Of a stretch of DNA of 64,000 nucleotides, positions 46,801-56,501 are shown one piece after another. Under the pieces are notes generated by a model. That model saw only the letters and a list, made by a program, of their open reading frames with translations, was not told the origin of the DNA and did not search any database. The translations under genes and the position numbers were made by a program. This DNA is from a bacterium HR33. GTDB taxonomy: Bacteria; Gemmatimonadota; Gemmatimonadetes; Gemmatimonadales; GWC2-71-9. The DNA is taken from contig BEIJ01000004.1 in the NCBI GenBank assembly GCA_002923375.1, positions 1 through 64,000 of the forward strand. Direction: 5' to 3'. How positions within the stretch are numbered: the stretch's first letter is position 1; every line of letters begins with the position of its first letter.

Positions 46801-48490
46801 GTTCTTGAGTCCAGATCCTGCCCGGAAAGCTTCGATAACGGTTGCCGACCCAGACCCCGTCCCGCGTAAAGCGGAGCATTAGAGGCTGGGAGGCGGCCGA
46901 GCCCAGCCGGGCCTGTACGGCGACCGCCGTCAAAGGAATACCGCAGGCCCGATAAGAACCCGAGCTGTCGGCGGTAACTTCCCCCTTCCAATTTCTGGCC
47001 CTAAGGGCGCCCTCGGTCCCGCCAAGCGTCTGCCATTCCAGTTGCACCGTAGCTCCCGCCGCCGGCGAGCCGTCCGCCTTGATAACCCGGCCCACAATCG
47101 CCCTCTCGTCCCCCTCCGGATCCAGTTCGGGGCACAAGCGCGGCAGTATGCGATCCTCGGCCGGAATCCCCAAGGAGACGGTAACGCGCTGTCCTCGCTT
47201 GAGGCTCACCGGCACCGGATCGGGGCGGAACCCCAGCGAGTCCAGCCGAGGGTGCCTAAAAGCGAGTTGGTAGTCTCCTTCGACGGGAAGAGCCATGTGA
47301 AAGCTCCCCCGATCGTCCGCAGTGGTCGAGTATTCAGTACCCTCCAACAGCACCACTGCCCGGGGCAGCAGCCTACCTCTGGTGGTGTCGTACACGCTCC
47401 CCTCCACGACGGCGCGATCCATGGAGAAGATCACCCGCCTGCGGGAATCGGTTATGCTCAACACCTGTCCCCCCGTCTCCCGGTAACCCATGACCTTGGA
47501 TACCGGCTCGCGGCGCGCCTCGGTATAAACGATTTGGCCCATCAAAGGCATCCGTATAAACCACTCCCGCACGATCCACGCACCGGTGGGGAGGCGCATG
47601 AACTCGATGCGCCCGCCTATGGGACCCTCGGGAAGTTCGGGAGGCAGCCTGGTGTAACTGAACTCGAGGGCTCTTAATTCCGCAGTGCTCTGATCCAGCC
47701 ACAAAACTCCCTTGATCTCGGGCAAATGCCGCTCCGGCACCGGCTCAAACGAGAGGCCGATCCTTCCTCCGACACCCGGAATCGCATTGAAACAGTGGGT
47801 ACCCGCAAATACTTCGCTCAGGAGTACGCCCGCATCCGGCGCGAAATAGACCCGATCCCTTCCTTCTTCCACCACATACCCCCGCTCGGCGAGATCCTCC
47901 GCCGGCGCACTCCGAAACGGAGTCTCGGCGTACCCCGACCGGGTCCAACTGCGCTCCCGTATGACCCGAGTTCCTACGTCGGGCAGATCCCGCTCGAACA
48001 TCCTAAGCGAGTACTGGTAGAGCCGGCTGCCCTCGGTCCACGAGACCGCCGCCAAGGCCTCTTTGGCCTCCTCCCACAGCCGCGCCACGATAGTGCCCGC
48101 TTCTCCCCGGGTGCCACACTGGGGTTTCCCTTCAACTATGACGGGCGGAAGGCTGGCGGGAACCGCGTCAACTTCCAGCCGGTAAGAGAGGGTGCGCTCC
48201 GCCTCGAGCACTAGGGGCGGGGAAACGGTGACGCGAAAGCCGATGCGCTTGGACTGAAGGCGGTAGGTACCCGCCGCAGGAGCGCGCAGCAAAAAGCGGC
48301 CGCGATCGTCAGTCAGCGCTCGGGCCACCTCTCGCTCCTGAGCGTCCAGGAGCACCACGAACGCCCCACTCACACCCCTCCCGCTGGCTCGGTCTACCAG
48401 CTCCCCCCTGACCGCCTGGCCGAACACTGGGAGAGCCCGAATCGCTACCAGTATTGCAACAACGGCTACAGCTCTCGATAGTATCGCCAT
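46784..48490 (-). CDS. Exported protein with three carboxypeptidase-regulatory-like domains
   Basis: This 568-aa protein begins with a signal peptide (cleavage-like PVFGQ). A CarboxypepD_reg domain spans about 27-110 (LVDRASGRGVSGAFVVL, TDDRGRFLLRAP). A long middle part with Tyr and Arg resembles the region linking such domains to membrane partners. A second domain lies near 375-450 (DDRGSFHMALPVEGDYQLAF), and a third, divergent one at the C-terminus near 470-560. No beta-barrel follows, so it is not a whole TonB receptor. The start is ATG at 48490; a GTG at 48496 lies too close to the TATAAT. The function is unknown. Confidence 0.7.
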   Translation of the reverse strand: MAILSRAVAVVAILVAIRALPVFGQAVRGELVDRASGRGVSGAFVVLLDAQEREVARALTDDRGRFLLRAPAAGTYRLQSKRIGFRVTVSPPLVLEAERTLSYRLEVDAVPASLPPVIVEGKPQCGTRGEAGTIVARLWEEAKEALAAVSWTEGSRLYQYSLRMFERDLPDVGTRVIRERSWTRSGYAETPFRSAPAEDLAERGYVVEEGRDRVYFAPDAGVLLSEVFAGTHCFNAIPGVGGRIGLSFEPVPERHLPEIKGVLWLDQSTAELRALEFSYTRLPPELPEGPIGGRIEFMRLPTGAWIVREWFIRMPLMGQIVYTEARREPVSKVMGYRETGGQVLSITDSRRRVIFSMDRAVVEGSVYDTTRGRLLPRAVVLLEGTEYSTTADDRGSFHMALPVEGDYQLAFRHPRLDSLGFRPDPVPVSLKRGQRVTVSLGIPAEDRILPRLCPELDPEGDERAIVGRVIKADGSPAAGATVQLEWQTLGGTEGALRARNWKGEVTADSSGSYRACGIPLTAVAVQARLGSAASQPLMLRFTRDGVWVGNRYRSFPGRIWTQELRLGR

Positions 48491-48499
48491 CTCCACCTA

Positions 48500-48505
48500 A
48501 TTATA
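48500..48505 (-). promoter_or_regulatory. Consensus -10 box (TATAAT) for the exported three-domain protein
   Basis: The minus strand reads TATAAT exactly (48505-48500), ending 9 nt before the ATG at 48490, the same spacing as at asnS. The -35 is poor (TTCCAC with a 19-nt spacer). It sits in the 60-bp gap before this gene and after recG. Confidence 0.5.
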
Positions 48506-48550
48506 CGCATCGATACCGATCCGCGTGGAACCGGTTCCCGGCGTGGCCTC

Positions 48551-50632
48551 TCAGCCCACCCGAAACAACTCGATGCCCCGCTCGTAGCGCTGTTCCAGAC
48601 GCCTGCGCAGTAACAAGTGCTTTGGGTGAGACAGCTGCGGATCGCCCTCGAGAATCTCCATTGCCACGCGCCGCGCCGACATCACCAAATCACCATCGCG
48701 GCTCAGGTCGGTGTACTTGAGATTGATACCGCCCGACTGCCGAACCCCAGCTAGCTCCCCCATACCGCGCTGCTTCAGATCGAGTTCGGCGATACGAAAC
48801 CCGTCCGAGATGCGGGCAAACTGCTTGAGCCGCGGAAGGGCATGATGATCGTCCGTCAACAGAATGCAGTGACTTTCCTCCGTCCCCCGCCCCACGCGAC
48901 CGCGCAACTGGTGAAGCTGGGCCAAGCCGAAGCGCTCCGGATGCTCGATCACCATGACCGTGGCGCCGGGCACATCGATCCCCACCTCGATTACCGTGGT
49001 GGACACCAGCACCGAGATTTCACCGTCTCGAAAGGCTCGCATCACCCGATCCCGCTCCTCCGGTTTCATCCGGCCGTGCACCAGTCCCACGCGGTAAGGC
49101 GCCAAAATCCTGCTCAACTCTTCCGCCATCGTGGTAGCAGCTCGCAGATCGACCCTTTGTGACTCCTCGATCACGGGATAGACCACATAAGCTTGTCCGC
49201 CGGCCGCGCAGCGCTCCTTGACGAACCGGTATACCTTTGCCCGACTGCCGTCGCTCAGTACCGCCGTCTTGACCCCCGGCCTGCCGGCTGGCCGCTCCGC
49301 CAGAATCGAGATATCCAGATCGCCGTATAGGGTCAGGGCGAGAGTCCGCGGGATCGGAGTGGCCGACAGCAGGAGTACCTCGGGAGCTTCTCCCTTTTCT
49401 ATCAGCGCCGCCCTCTGCTCCACCCCGAAGCGGTGCTGTTCGTCTATCACTACCAGGCCCAGATTCCGGAACGCCGTCCGATCCTCGATCAACGCATGGG
49501 TGCCCACTACAATCTGCGCCTCTCCACTGGATAGCCGCTCCCGCACCGCAGCCTTGGCCGAAGGGCTCATGCGTCCAATCAACAGCTCGGGAACCAGACC
49601 CAAGGGCGCCAGAAGCGCGCTGAGGGTGCGGGCGTGCTGCTCGGCGAGAAGCTCGGTGGGGGCCATGAAAACCGCCTGATAACCGTTTTCCACCGCTAAG
49701 AGCATGGCGAAAAGCGCCACTACAGTCTTGCCCGTCCCCACATCGCCCATGAGCAGGCGGTGCATTCGCTCCTCGGAAACCATATCCGCCGTAATCTCCT
49801 TAATGGCGCGCTTCTGGCTCCGAGTGAGTTCGAAAGGAAGAGCATGCTTCAGGGCGGTAGTGAGCTCGCCTTTGATGGTAAAACGCCCGGCCTTGCCCGC
49901 CTGCCGGGCAAGCGAGCGGGCCCGCACCACCACCAACTGCAGGTCCAAAAGCTCGTCGAAGGCCAGGCGCCGCCGCCCTTCCTCGATCGCATCCCGGGAC
50001 AAGCCCCCGGAAACAACCGGGGGCCGGTGCAAGAGCTCGAAAGCGCGCTTCAGGGGCAGGACCCCGCTTCGCTCCCGGAAAGCCTGGGGAAGATGGTCCT
50101 CCACCGCCTCCAGCAGAGCGTCCAGATTGTCCTGAATCACACGCCGAATAACCCGGTGACTCAGTCCCTCGGTGGCGTGGTAGATCGGTATGACCATACC
50201 GGACCGCTCTATTGTCTCACCCTCTTCCGCCAGAACGATCTGCTCCCGGGGCACCACTTGCCGTCCGTGAAAGTGCTTCACCGGACCGGTGACCAGGAGC
50301 AACTGGCCCGGTCTTATGGTCCGGTCGAGAAACGCCTGGCCCGGCCAGGCGCACTCGATCAGACCGGAATCGTCCTGGAGCACAGCCCGGAAGATCCTCA
50401 ACCCTTTGCGCGTAGGCAGCACTCCCTTGGACACCACTCGGCCAACCAGAGTTACTTCCTGCCCTATGGCAGCCTTGGCTATGGGTGTGACAGTAGTGGC
50501 GTCGAGGTAGCGATGCGGAACGTGATAGAGGAGATCCTCCATGGTGCGGATTCCGAGGCGGGCAAATTGCTCCGCCCGGCGTGGACCCACTCCCTTCAGG
50601 TATTGCACCGAAGATTCGAGGCGCAGCCTCAT
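48551..50632 (-). CDS. recG: ATP-dependent DNA helicase RecG
   Basis: RecG remodels stalled forks and Holliday junctions. The 693-aa protein has the N-terminal wedge/OB region (YLKGVGPRRAEQFARLG, YHVPHRYLD), Walker A LLMGDVGTGKTVVA, the DEQHRFGVEQR motif and ATPIPRTLALTLYGDLD. Helicase domain 2 contains VIEVGIDVPGATVMVIEHPERFGLAQLHQLRGRVGRG. ATG starts on the last base of the ftsY stop (TAATG). It ends the long dcw-ftsY run. Confidence 0.97.
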   Translation of the reverse strand: MRLRLESSVQYLKGVGPRRAEQFARLGIRTMEDLLYHVPHRYLDATTVTPIAKAAIGQEVTLVGRVVSKGVLPTRKGLRIFRAVLQDDSGLIECAWPGQAFLDRTIRPGQLLLVTGPVKHFHGRQVVPREQIVLAEEGETIERSGMVIPIYHATEGLSHRVIRRVIQDNLDALLEAVEDHLPQAFRERSGVLPLKRAFELLHRPPVVSGGLSRDAIEEGRRRLAFDELLDLQLVVVRARSLARQAGKAGRFTIKGELTTALKHALPFELTRSQKRAIKEITADMVSEERMHRLLMGDVGTGKTVVALFAMLLAVENGYQAVFMAPTELLAEQHARTLSALLAPLGLVPELLIGRMSPSAKAAVRERLSSGEAQIVVGTHALIEDRTAFRNLGLVVIDEQHRFGVEQRAALIEKGEAPEVLLLSATPIPRTLALTLYGDLDISILAERPAGRPGVKTAVLSDGSRAKVYRFVKERCAAGGQAYVVYPVIEESQRVDLRAATTMAEELSRILAPYRVGLVHGRMKPEERDRVMRAFRDGEISVLVSTTVIEVGIDVPGATVMVIEHPERFGLAQLHQLRGRVGRGTEESHCILLTDDHHALPRLKQFARISDGFRIAELDLKQRGMGELAGVRQSGGINLKYTDLSRDGDLVMSARRVAMEILEGDPQLSHPKHLLLRRRLEQRYERGIELFRVG

Positions 50633-51528
50633 TAGGCACCTACCAGTTGCTCCGCAAACCGCTCCGGTGCGAAAGGCTCCAGGTCCTGTACTCTCTCGCC
50701 CACCCCCAAAAATCGGATGGGTAAACCGAGCTGGTTACGCACGGCCACCACCGAACCACCCTTCGCCGTTCCGTCCAGCTTGGTGACTATCATCCCCGTA
50801 ACCGAAACCGCCTCGGTGAAGGTCGCGGCCTGAACGACGGAGTTCTGGCCGGTCGTGGCGTCCACCACCAGGAGCGTCTCATGGGGAGCTCCCGCGCGCT
50901 TGCGCCCCACCACCCGGCGTACCTTCTTGAGTTCCTCCACCAAGTCAGATCTAGTGTGCAAGCGCCCCGCCGTATCAACCACGATTGTGTCGATCCCTTG
51001 AGCTACGGCCGCGTCGATCGCATTGAACGCCACCGCCGCCGGGTCTCCTCCCGCCTGACCGGTGACACACGGCACCGACAACCGGCGGGCCCAGATTGCA
51101 AGCTGCTCGGCAGCTGCGGCGCGATAAGTATCGGTGGCTGCCAGGAGAACACTCCGACCCCGCTGCAGCAACAAATGAGCGAGCTTCGCCGCCACCGTGG
51201 TCTTGCCGACGCCGTTCACACCCACCAGCAGAAAAACCGCCGGCCCCGCGCCATCGCCAAAGTTCAAGCGTTCCAGCCCGCCCGGCTCGCCCAGCATGGA
51301 GGCTACCCGATTCACCAGCCAGCGGCGCACATCCTCCTCCGTCCTCAACTCGCCCCGCCGCAAGCGTTGCTCCAAGTCTTCAAGAAGAGTATAAGCCACC
51401 GGCCCGAAGTCCGCCTCGAGCAGCACCCGCTCGATCCCCTCTACCACTGAGGCGTCCACGCCCCTGAGCAGTACCGCCACGTCGGCCAGGGCTACTTCCC
51501 TGATGCGGCGCCACAACCCTCCGATCAC
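50632..51528 (-). CDS. ftsY: Signal recognition particle receptor FtsY
   Basis: The 298-aa SRP GTPase has the N domain and G domain: GVNGVGKT at 103-110, ATDTYRAAAAEQL, DTAGRLHT, TKLDGTAKGG and LPIRFLGVGERVQDLEPF. It lacks the long acidic N-terminal A domain of E. coli FtsY, as in many bacteria. The start is GTG at 51528, sharing GTGA with the stop of the upstream VWA gene. The longer frame would overlap that gene by 73 nt. Confidence 0.95.
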   Translation of the reverse strand: MIGGLWRRIREVALADVAVLLRGVDASVVEGIERVLLEADFGPVAYTLLEDLEQRLRRGELRTEEDVRRWLVNRVASMLGEPGGLERLNFGDGAGPAVFLLVGVNGVGKTTVAAKLAHLLLQRGRSVLLAATDTYRAAAAEQLAIWARRLSVPCVTGQAGGDPAAVAFNAIDAAVAQGIDTIVVDTAGRLHTRSDLVEELKKVRRVVGRKRAGAPHETLLVVDATTGQNSVVQAATFTEAVSVTGMIVTKLDGTAKGGSVVAVRNQLGLPIRFLGVGERVQDLEPFAPERFAEQLVGA

Positions 51529-53354
51529 GGCAACCCCGAGCGGTACCGCCAAACCCACTCCGCCGCCAGAACCAGTACGACTACGGCGAACATCCAAAGA
51601 CGCTCCCGCAAATGGCGCAGCTGCGAGAGCGATACACCGCTCCCGGATTGCGGGACCAAGGTGATCGGCCGGTGCCGGAATTCACTGGAATACTCCTCGA
51701 CCACGACCCGCCCCGAATCGCCAGGGAAACCAGCAGAGGCCAGCGCTCGCCACCGGTAAACCCCCGGCGGCAACTGCAACGTTGCGGTTCCCCCGACATC
51801 GAAATGGAGCACTGCCCGACCCGTACTGTCGCCGGAAAACTCCACCGCGAAGGAATCCGGAACAGCGGGGCCCCTCCATTCGAAAACGACCGGATTGCCC
51901 TGTTCCACCGCGCTGGTCGCCGCCAGACGCGAAGCGCCAGACACCGCCGCAGCACCGAGCAGCCAGTCGATCCCTGCCGCCACGGTAGTGCGGTATGCCT
52001 CTCGCGACGCTCCGCCCCTAAACGCCCATCTCCACAACCCTCCCGCCGCCGTAACCAGCGTCCGGCTACCGGGGGAATCTCTGCCGACCAACACCCCCCG
52101 TTCGGCACCGCGGCGGCCCAGCCGCGCGCTCAGCGCCACCCAGGCCGCCCCTTCCGGCGCCAAAGCGACTAGGCCCGTAAGAGGAGGAACCGAATCCCAG
52201 CGCAGCCCGGCGAGCCTGCCGGCCAAAGGAGAGGAGGGCACGTTCTCCGACACATACCACTCCCCGGAAAAAGCACTCGCTTCCGCCGAAGGATCCAGCC
52301 ACCGCCAATGTGCCCGCCCCGAACCCACCAGCCGGCTTGCGCGGCCAAACGACACCACCAAGGACGCCGCGTCCAGGACGCGCCGGACCTCGGACGTCAG
52401 CACGTGCTCCTGGGTCAGCATATCCACCCATCGGTCAGCCTGAATCTCGGCAAAGGCCCTTATCGGTGCCTCCACCATCTGGCGCAGTTCCCTTACAAAG
52501 AAACGGGACTCCCAGCCCGCCGGAGAGGCAACCACGGCGATCGCCGGTTCCGCCGTCACCGTCAGGAACTTACGCCGGACATTGTTCCGGGGTTCCGAAT
52601 CTCCCGGAACGCCGACGGAAACCCCGATGAGTTGCGTGCCCGGGGGCAGAGTGCCCGGACCCAGCACCAGCGACCGCCGAATAAGCCCGCCCCCTTCGGG
52701 AATGGCGATTCGCCTAGTTGCCAGCCGCCTCTCGCCCAACAGAACTTCGATCCGGCCGGTATCCGACGGCAGAGGGCCGTAAAACTCCAGAGCCAGATCC
52801 AGTTTTACCGAATCGCTCGTGCCTACCCGTTCGGGAAGCGCAACTTCCACCAGCGCCGCATCCGGCAGCCGGTTCCGGGGGAGCAGGATCACTTCCACTC
52901 CTTCCAGTAGCGAGCGATCCAGCAGGCCGGCGTCTTCGATCTCTCCGTCGGTCACTACCACCACCGGTCCTCCTCTCCCTCTGGCCGCGACAAGGGCCTC
53001 CCGCAGGAGCGTTCTTCCGTCTGCGGGAGCTTCCTGCCGTAGCTCTTCCACTCTCGATCCGAAGCGCCAAATCACGCCGCTCTGGCCAGCTCGCGAGCGG
53101 GCAGTGTCCAGCGCCTCCTGCCAGCGGCCCCCCGAGGCCCCCATCGAGAGAGATGCGTCCAGCAAGACCGTAGGCGCCGCGTCTCCCGACCTTACAAGGC
53201 GCGCAGGATTCACGACGAGCAATAACAGCGCGGCCACACCCGCGGTGCGCAACCCGGCCATTGCCGCTCCGGCAAAACCCAACTTTTCGTGAAGCAGGTA
53301 GATCGCTCCTGCGCCCAAGGCTGCGAGCACCGTGCCCGCGATCACGAAAAACAT
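51525..53354 (-). CDS. VWA-domain membrane protein of unknown function
   Basis: The 609-aa protein has two N-terminal transmembrane helices (about 3-21 and 33-50) and then a von Willebrand A-type domain with an intact MIDAS motif DASLS (Asp66, Ser68, Ser70) and VVVTDGEIED. A long beta-rich region with a conserved EPAIAVVASP stretch follows, then a final transmembrane helix near 583-600. This layout is known from uncharacterised membrane proteins near BatA-like or glutamine amidotransferase-like families. It lies between hisA-like and ftsY with overlaps at both ends, so it is probably expressed with the division genes. Its function is unknown. Confidence 0.75.
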   Translation of the reverse strand: MFFVIAGTVLAALGAGAIYLLHEKLGFAGAAMAGLRTAGVAALLLLVVNPARLVRSGDAAPTVLLDASLSMGASGGRWQEALDTARSRAGQSGVIWRFGSRVEELRQEAPADGRTLLREALVAARGRGGPVVVVTDGEIEDAGLLDRSLLEGVEVILLPRNRLPDAALVEVALPERVGTSDSVKLDLALEFYGPLPSDTGRIEVLLGERRLATRRIAIPEGGGLIRRSLVLGPGTLPPGTQLIGVSVGVPGDSEPRNNVRRKFLTVTAEPAIAVVASPAGWESRFFVRELRQMVEAPIRAFAEIQADRWVDMLTQEHVLTSEVRRVLDAASLVVSFGRASRLVGSGRAHWRWLDPSAEASAFSGEWYVSENVPSSPLAGRLAGLRWDSVPPLTGLVALAPEGAAWVALSARLGRRGAERGVLVGRDSPGSRTLVTAAGGLWRWAFRGGASREAYRTTVAAGIDWLLGAAAVSGASRLAATSAVEQGNPVVFEWRGPAVPDSFAVEFSGDSTGRAVLHFDVGGTATLQLPPGVYRWRALASAGFPGDSGRVVVEEYSSEFRHRPITLVPQSGSGVSLSQLRHLRERLWMFAVVVLVLAAEWVWRYRSGLP

Positions 53355-54043
53355 GAGACCGCCTCTCGCAACTCGATTTTGCCCTCGTACACCGCTCTGC
53401 CCAGAATGACACCGGCAATTCCGGCCGCGGCAGCTGCCTTAAGCTCCTCGATCCCGCCGAATCCCGCCGACAAGATCACCTCAGCCCCGCGACCCACCAA
53501 AGCGGCCGCACCCTCTATATCGGGTCCGCCGAGCGTTCCCTCCCGGGCCAGATCGCGGTAGACGACCGTTCCGATACCCAAAGCTACGGCACGTTCTAAG
53601 AGTTGAACGGGAGACAAATCAACCCTCGCCTCCGATCCCCTGAGAACCAGTTTGCCGGCGCGAACATCGATGTTCACGGCCAGAGAAGTGCGTGGGAATA
53701 GTTCCGCCGTACGCTTCAACATCGCCGGATCGCAGGCCAACTCGGTGCTGAGCACTACCCTCGCCGCGCCCAGGGAAAATCCTTCTTCCACCTCGGCCGC
53801 GGTACGGAGCAGGCCCCCCAGTTGAATCCGAGCTTCAGGAAGCGCCGTGATCGAGCGTATGATCCCGGAATTGTCACCCCCGGTCTTGAATGCTCGATCC
53901 AAATCCACTACGTGCAACCACCTGCAACCGGCGGCCAAGAATTCGGCGGCCCTGCGAACCGGGTCGGGATCGTAGACCACCGTCCCGTCGGGTGGGCGCA
54001 CTACCCGCCCGCCCTTCAGATCGATGGCGGGGAAAATTTGCAC
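53342..54043 (-). CDS. Divergent HisA-family (ProFAR isomerase-like) TIM-barrel protein
   Basis: The 233-aa protein starts MQIFPAIDLKGGRVVR, with catalytic-type Asp8. It has HVVDLDRAF, a second acid in NIDVRAGKL (Asp126), REGTLGGPDIEG and GVILGRAVYEGKI. Several HisA key positions are changed: the phosphate loop GGGIR is GGLLR, the Thr usual near position 164 is an Arg in VYRDLAREG, and the GW pair after the second acid is GS. So activity as true HisA is uncertain. The start is GTG at 54043; a TTG at 54088 is an alternative. It is not in a his operon here. Confidence 0.75.
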   Translation of the reverse strand: MQIFPAIDLKGGRVVRPPDGTVVYDPDPVRRAAEFLAAGCRWLHVVDLDRAFKTGGDNSGIIRSITALPEARIQLGGLLRTAAEVEEGFSLGAARVVLSTELACDPAMLKRTAELFPRTSLAVNIDVRAGKLVLRGSEARVDLSPVQLLERAVALGIGTVVYRDLAREGTLGGPDIEGAAALVGRGAEVILSAGFGGIEELKAAAAAGIAGVILGRAVYEGKIELREAVSCFS

Positions 54044-54068
54044 CGGACTTGTGACGGCGCTGGTTGGT

Positions 54069-55328
54069 TCAGTGGGAGCCGATGGCAACTACCTGGGCGT
54101 CGTCCCCGTTCAGCCATCGGTCGTAGTAAGCCTTGAGCGATTCGAACTCGGCCGCGCGATCCGCCGGCACCGGCGCTCCGTCGCCCAGATCTTCGCTCCG
54201 GGGATTGATCTGCCTGCCATTCTTGAGGAATTCGTAGTGGACATGCGGTGCCGTAGCCAATCCCGAACTGCCCGAATATCCGATGACCTCCCCCTGTTCC
54301 ACGCGTACCCCGGGTCTTATCCCCGCGGCCAGCCGGCTCAGGTGAGCGTACCGGGTCTCTATGTTCTTCGGGTGACGAATCGCTACCATCAACCCGTACC
54401 CTCCCCACCTTCCGGCCCGGATCACGGTGCCGGCCCCGGTTGCCTCCACCGGCGTCCCGTACGGCGCGCGGTAATCGGTGCCCAAGTGGGGGCGGTATTG
54501 CCGCAGGATCGGGTGAAATCTGCTGTAAGAGAAACGGGAAGTGATACGATATCGCACCGGGGATCTCAGAAACGCCCGCCGCAAGGACTTCCCTTCCGCG
54601 TCGTAATAAACGTTCCGGCCCCGATCGTCGGTCATGACGTAGGCCGTGTGGCGCCTGCCTCCCACCTCCATTACCGCAGCCAGCACTCTGCCGTAACGAA
54701 CGTCGCCTTCGGACGACAGCAGCCGCTCCATCAATATGCGGAATTCGTCCCCTTGCCTCAGCTCGGTGGCGAAGTCTATCTCCCAGGCAAAGATCCCGTC
54801 AGACAGGTCCCACACCAGGGAAGCCTTCTGGCTGGCGGGCAGCACCGTGTCCGGAATGAGATCCAGTAGCGTCTCATACAGCGAAGAGGAAATCGCTCCG
54901 CTTACGCGAACTTTTTCCGGCCTCCAAGTAATAGCTGCTCGTTCTCCCCGCCAGGAGCCGTCGTCCTCGCGGTAGATCTTCAAGATTGCGTCGTCTCCTA
55001 GGCGGGTTTTCACCCTTCGCGGCAAGCGCTCGCCCGCGGCATAGCGAAACTCGAAGACTTGTCCCGCAGGAACCCTTCGCGGCCTCAACCCCTCGGCAGC
55101 CTCCAAGAGACTGAGAAGCTGCCCGCCCGCGATTCCGTGCCGGGCGAAAAGATGCGAAAGCGTCTCGTTGCGCCGCAGGGTGTCAGCGTGCTCGTAATAT
55201 GAAGCCGTCACCACCAGCGGAGCGGCGACAGGTAATCGAGCCGACGACCACCCTCGGGCAGCCCACCAAGTGCCTGCAAGGAGCAGTCCCGCGGCGGCAG
55301 CTCCCAGCCGGATCAGCCTGGGAGACAT
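54069..55328 (-). CDS. M23-family peptidoglycan endopeptidase
   Basis: The 419-aa protein is anchored by an N-terminal transmembrane segment. It has an OapA/LysM-like substrate-handling part (ETLSHLFARHGI) and a C-terminal LytM domain. The zinc ligands are HLGTDY (His281, Asp285) and HVHYEF (His364), with His362 beside it and RYAHL (His329) as the other active-site histidine. Such enzymes cut peptide cross-links for septum splitting or growth. It shares TGATG with the ftsZ stop, so it is expressed with the divisome. Confidence 0.9.
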   Translation of the reverse strand: MSPRLIRLGAAAAGLLLAGTWWAARGWSSARLPVAAPLVVTASYYEHADTLRRNETLSHLFARHGIAGGQLLSLLEAAEGLRPRRVPAGQVFEFRYAAGERLPRRVKTRLGDDAILKIYREDDGSWRGERAAITWRPEKVRVSGAISSSLYETLLDLIPDTVLPASQKASLVWDLSDGIFAWEIDFATELRQGDEFRILMERLLSSEGDVRYGRVLAAVMEVGGRRHTAYVMTDDRGRNVYYDAEGKSLRRAFLRSPVRYRITSRFSYSRFHPILRQYRPHLGTDYRAPYGTPVEATGAGTVIRAGRWGGYGLMVAIRHPKNIETRYAHLSRLAAGIRPGVRVEQGEVIGYSGSSGLATAPHVHYEFLKNGRQINPRSEDLGDGAPVPADRAAEFESLKAYYDRWLNGDDAQVVAIGSH

Positions 55329-56476
55329 CAGTCCATCTGCCGCCGGATGAAGGTCGGTATTTCCATTTCCGAGATCTCCGCCGAATCGGCACTGGGCGCC
55401 GGTGGGGCCGGCATGGGTCTACGGGGAGGAGGCGACGGCATGGCCCGGGAGGACCGTTGCGGGAAGGGGAGCACTCCCGGAGTGCCGCGGCCGAAACCCG
55501 CCGCCTCCTGCACCGGACCCTGGCTGAAACCGGTTGCGATCACAGTGACGCGAATTTCACCGTGCATGGCCGGATCGTGCACCGCACCGAAGATGATCTC
55601 CGCCTGATCTCCGGCGGCCTCGTGGATGATCTCGCTGATCTGGTTCACCTCTCCGAGCGTCAGGTCCTCGCCTCCGGTAATGTTCACCAGCACTCCCGTC
55701 GAGCCGGCGATGGACACGTTGTCCAAAAGCGGGCTGGAGATCGCCTGTTGCGCCGCCTCCAGGGCCCGATCTTCACCCCGGCCGATGCCGGTACCCATGA
55801 GGGCGGACCCCCCATTTTGCATCACAGTCCGCACATCCGCAAAGTCCACGTTGACCAGCCCCGTCACGCTGATCAGCGTCGAGATCCCTTGGGTAGCGTG
55901 GAGCAGCACCTCGTCCGCCTTCTTGAGCGCCTCCTGGAAAGGCACGTTCCTGCCCACCACCGCCAGCAATCTCTCGTTGGGCACCACGATCATGGTGTCC
56001 ACGTGTTTGACCATCTCGGCGATCCCGATCTCCGCCTGTTTCATCCTCTTGCGGCCCTCGAAGAGAAAAGGCTTGGTCACTATACCGACCGTGAGGGCAC
56101 CCAGATCGCGGGCCATCTGCGCAATGATAGGAGCCGCCCCCGTCCCCGTACCACCGCCCATGCCGCAGGTGACGAACACCAAATCCGCCCCCTCCAACAC
56201 GTGCATAACCTCGTCGCGGTTCTCCTCGATCGCCTGACGGCCGATCTCGGGGCGGGCACCGGCTCCCAAACCCCGCGTCAGCTTCTTTCCGATCTGCACC
56301 TTGACGTCGGCCTTGTTGTGGAGCAGAGCCTGGGCATCGGTATTCACCGAGATGAACTCGACACCCATCAGATGTTCGTCGATCATGCGGTTCACGGCGT
56401 TACCGCCACCGCCGCCTACGCCCACTACCTTCATCCGGGCGTTCTTGGACACAGTTTCTTCGAGCTCGAAGACCAT
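55328..56476 (-). CDS. ftsZ: Cell division protein FtsZ
   Basis: FtsZ forms the cytokinetic ring. The tubulin-type GTPase has [11 protein letters not shown], the signature [10 protein letters not shown] near residue 107, and the NVDFADV T7-like loop for hydrolysis. A Pro/Arg-rich linker follows, then the conserved C-terminal peptide [11 protein letters not shown], which binds FtsA. The start is ATG at 56476 with GAGG 6 nt upstream; ATG at 56488 is less likely. The length is 382 aa. It lies 25 nt past ftsA. Confidence 0.97.
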   Translation of the reverse strand: MVFELEETVSKNARMKVVGVGGGGGNAVNRMIDEHLMGVEFISVNTDAQALLHNKADVKVQIGKKLTRGLGAGARPEIGRQAIEENRDEVMHVLEGADLVFVTCGMGGGTGTGAAPIIAQMARDLGALTVGIVTKPFLFEGRKRMKQAEIGIAEMVKHVDTMIVVPNERLLAVVGRNVPFQEALKKADEVLLHATQGISTLISVTGLVNVDFADVRTVMQNGGSALMGTGIGRGEDRALEAAQQAISSPLLDNVSIAGSTGVLVNITGGEDLTLGEVNQISEIIHEAAGDQAEIIFGAVHDPAMHGEIRVTVIATGFSQGPVQEAAGFGRGTPGVLPFPQRSSRAMPSPPPRRPMPAPPAPSADSAEISEMEIPTFIRRQMD

Positions 56477-56501
56477 CTGGCGCCTCATCTCTTGACGGTT
56501 C

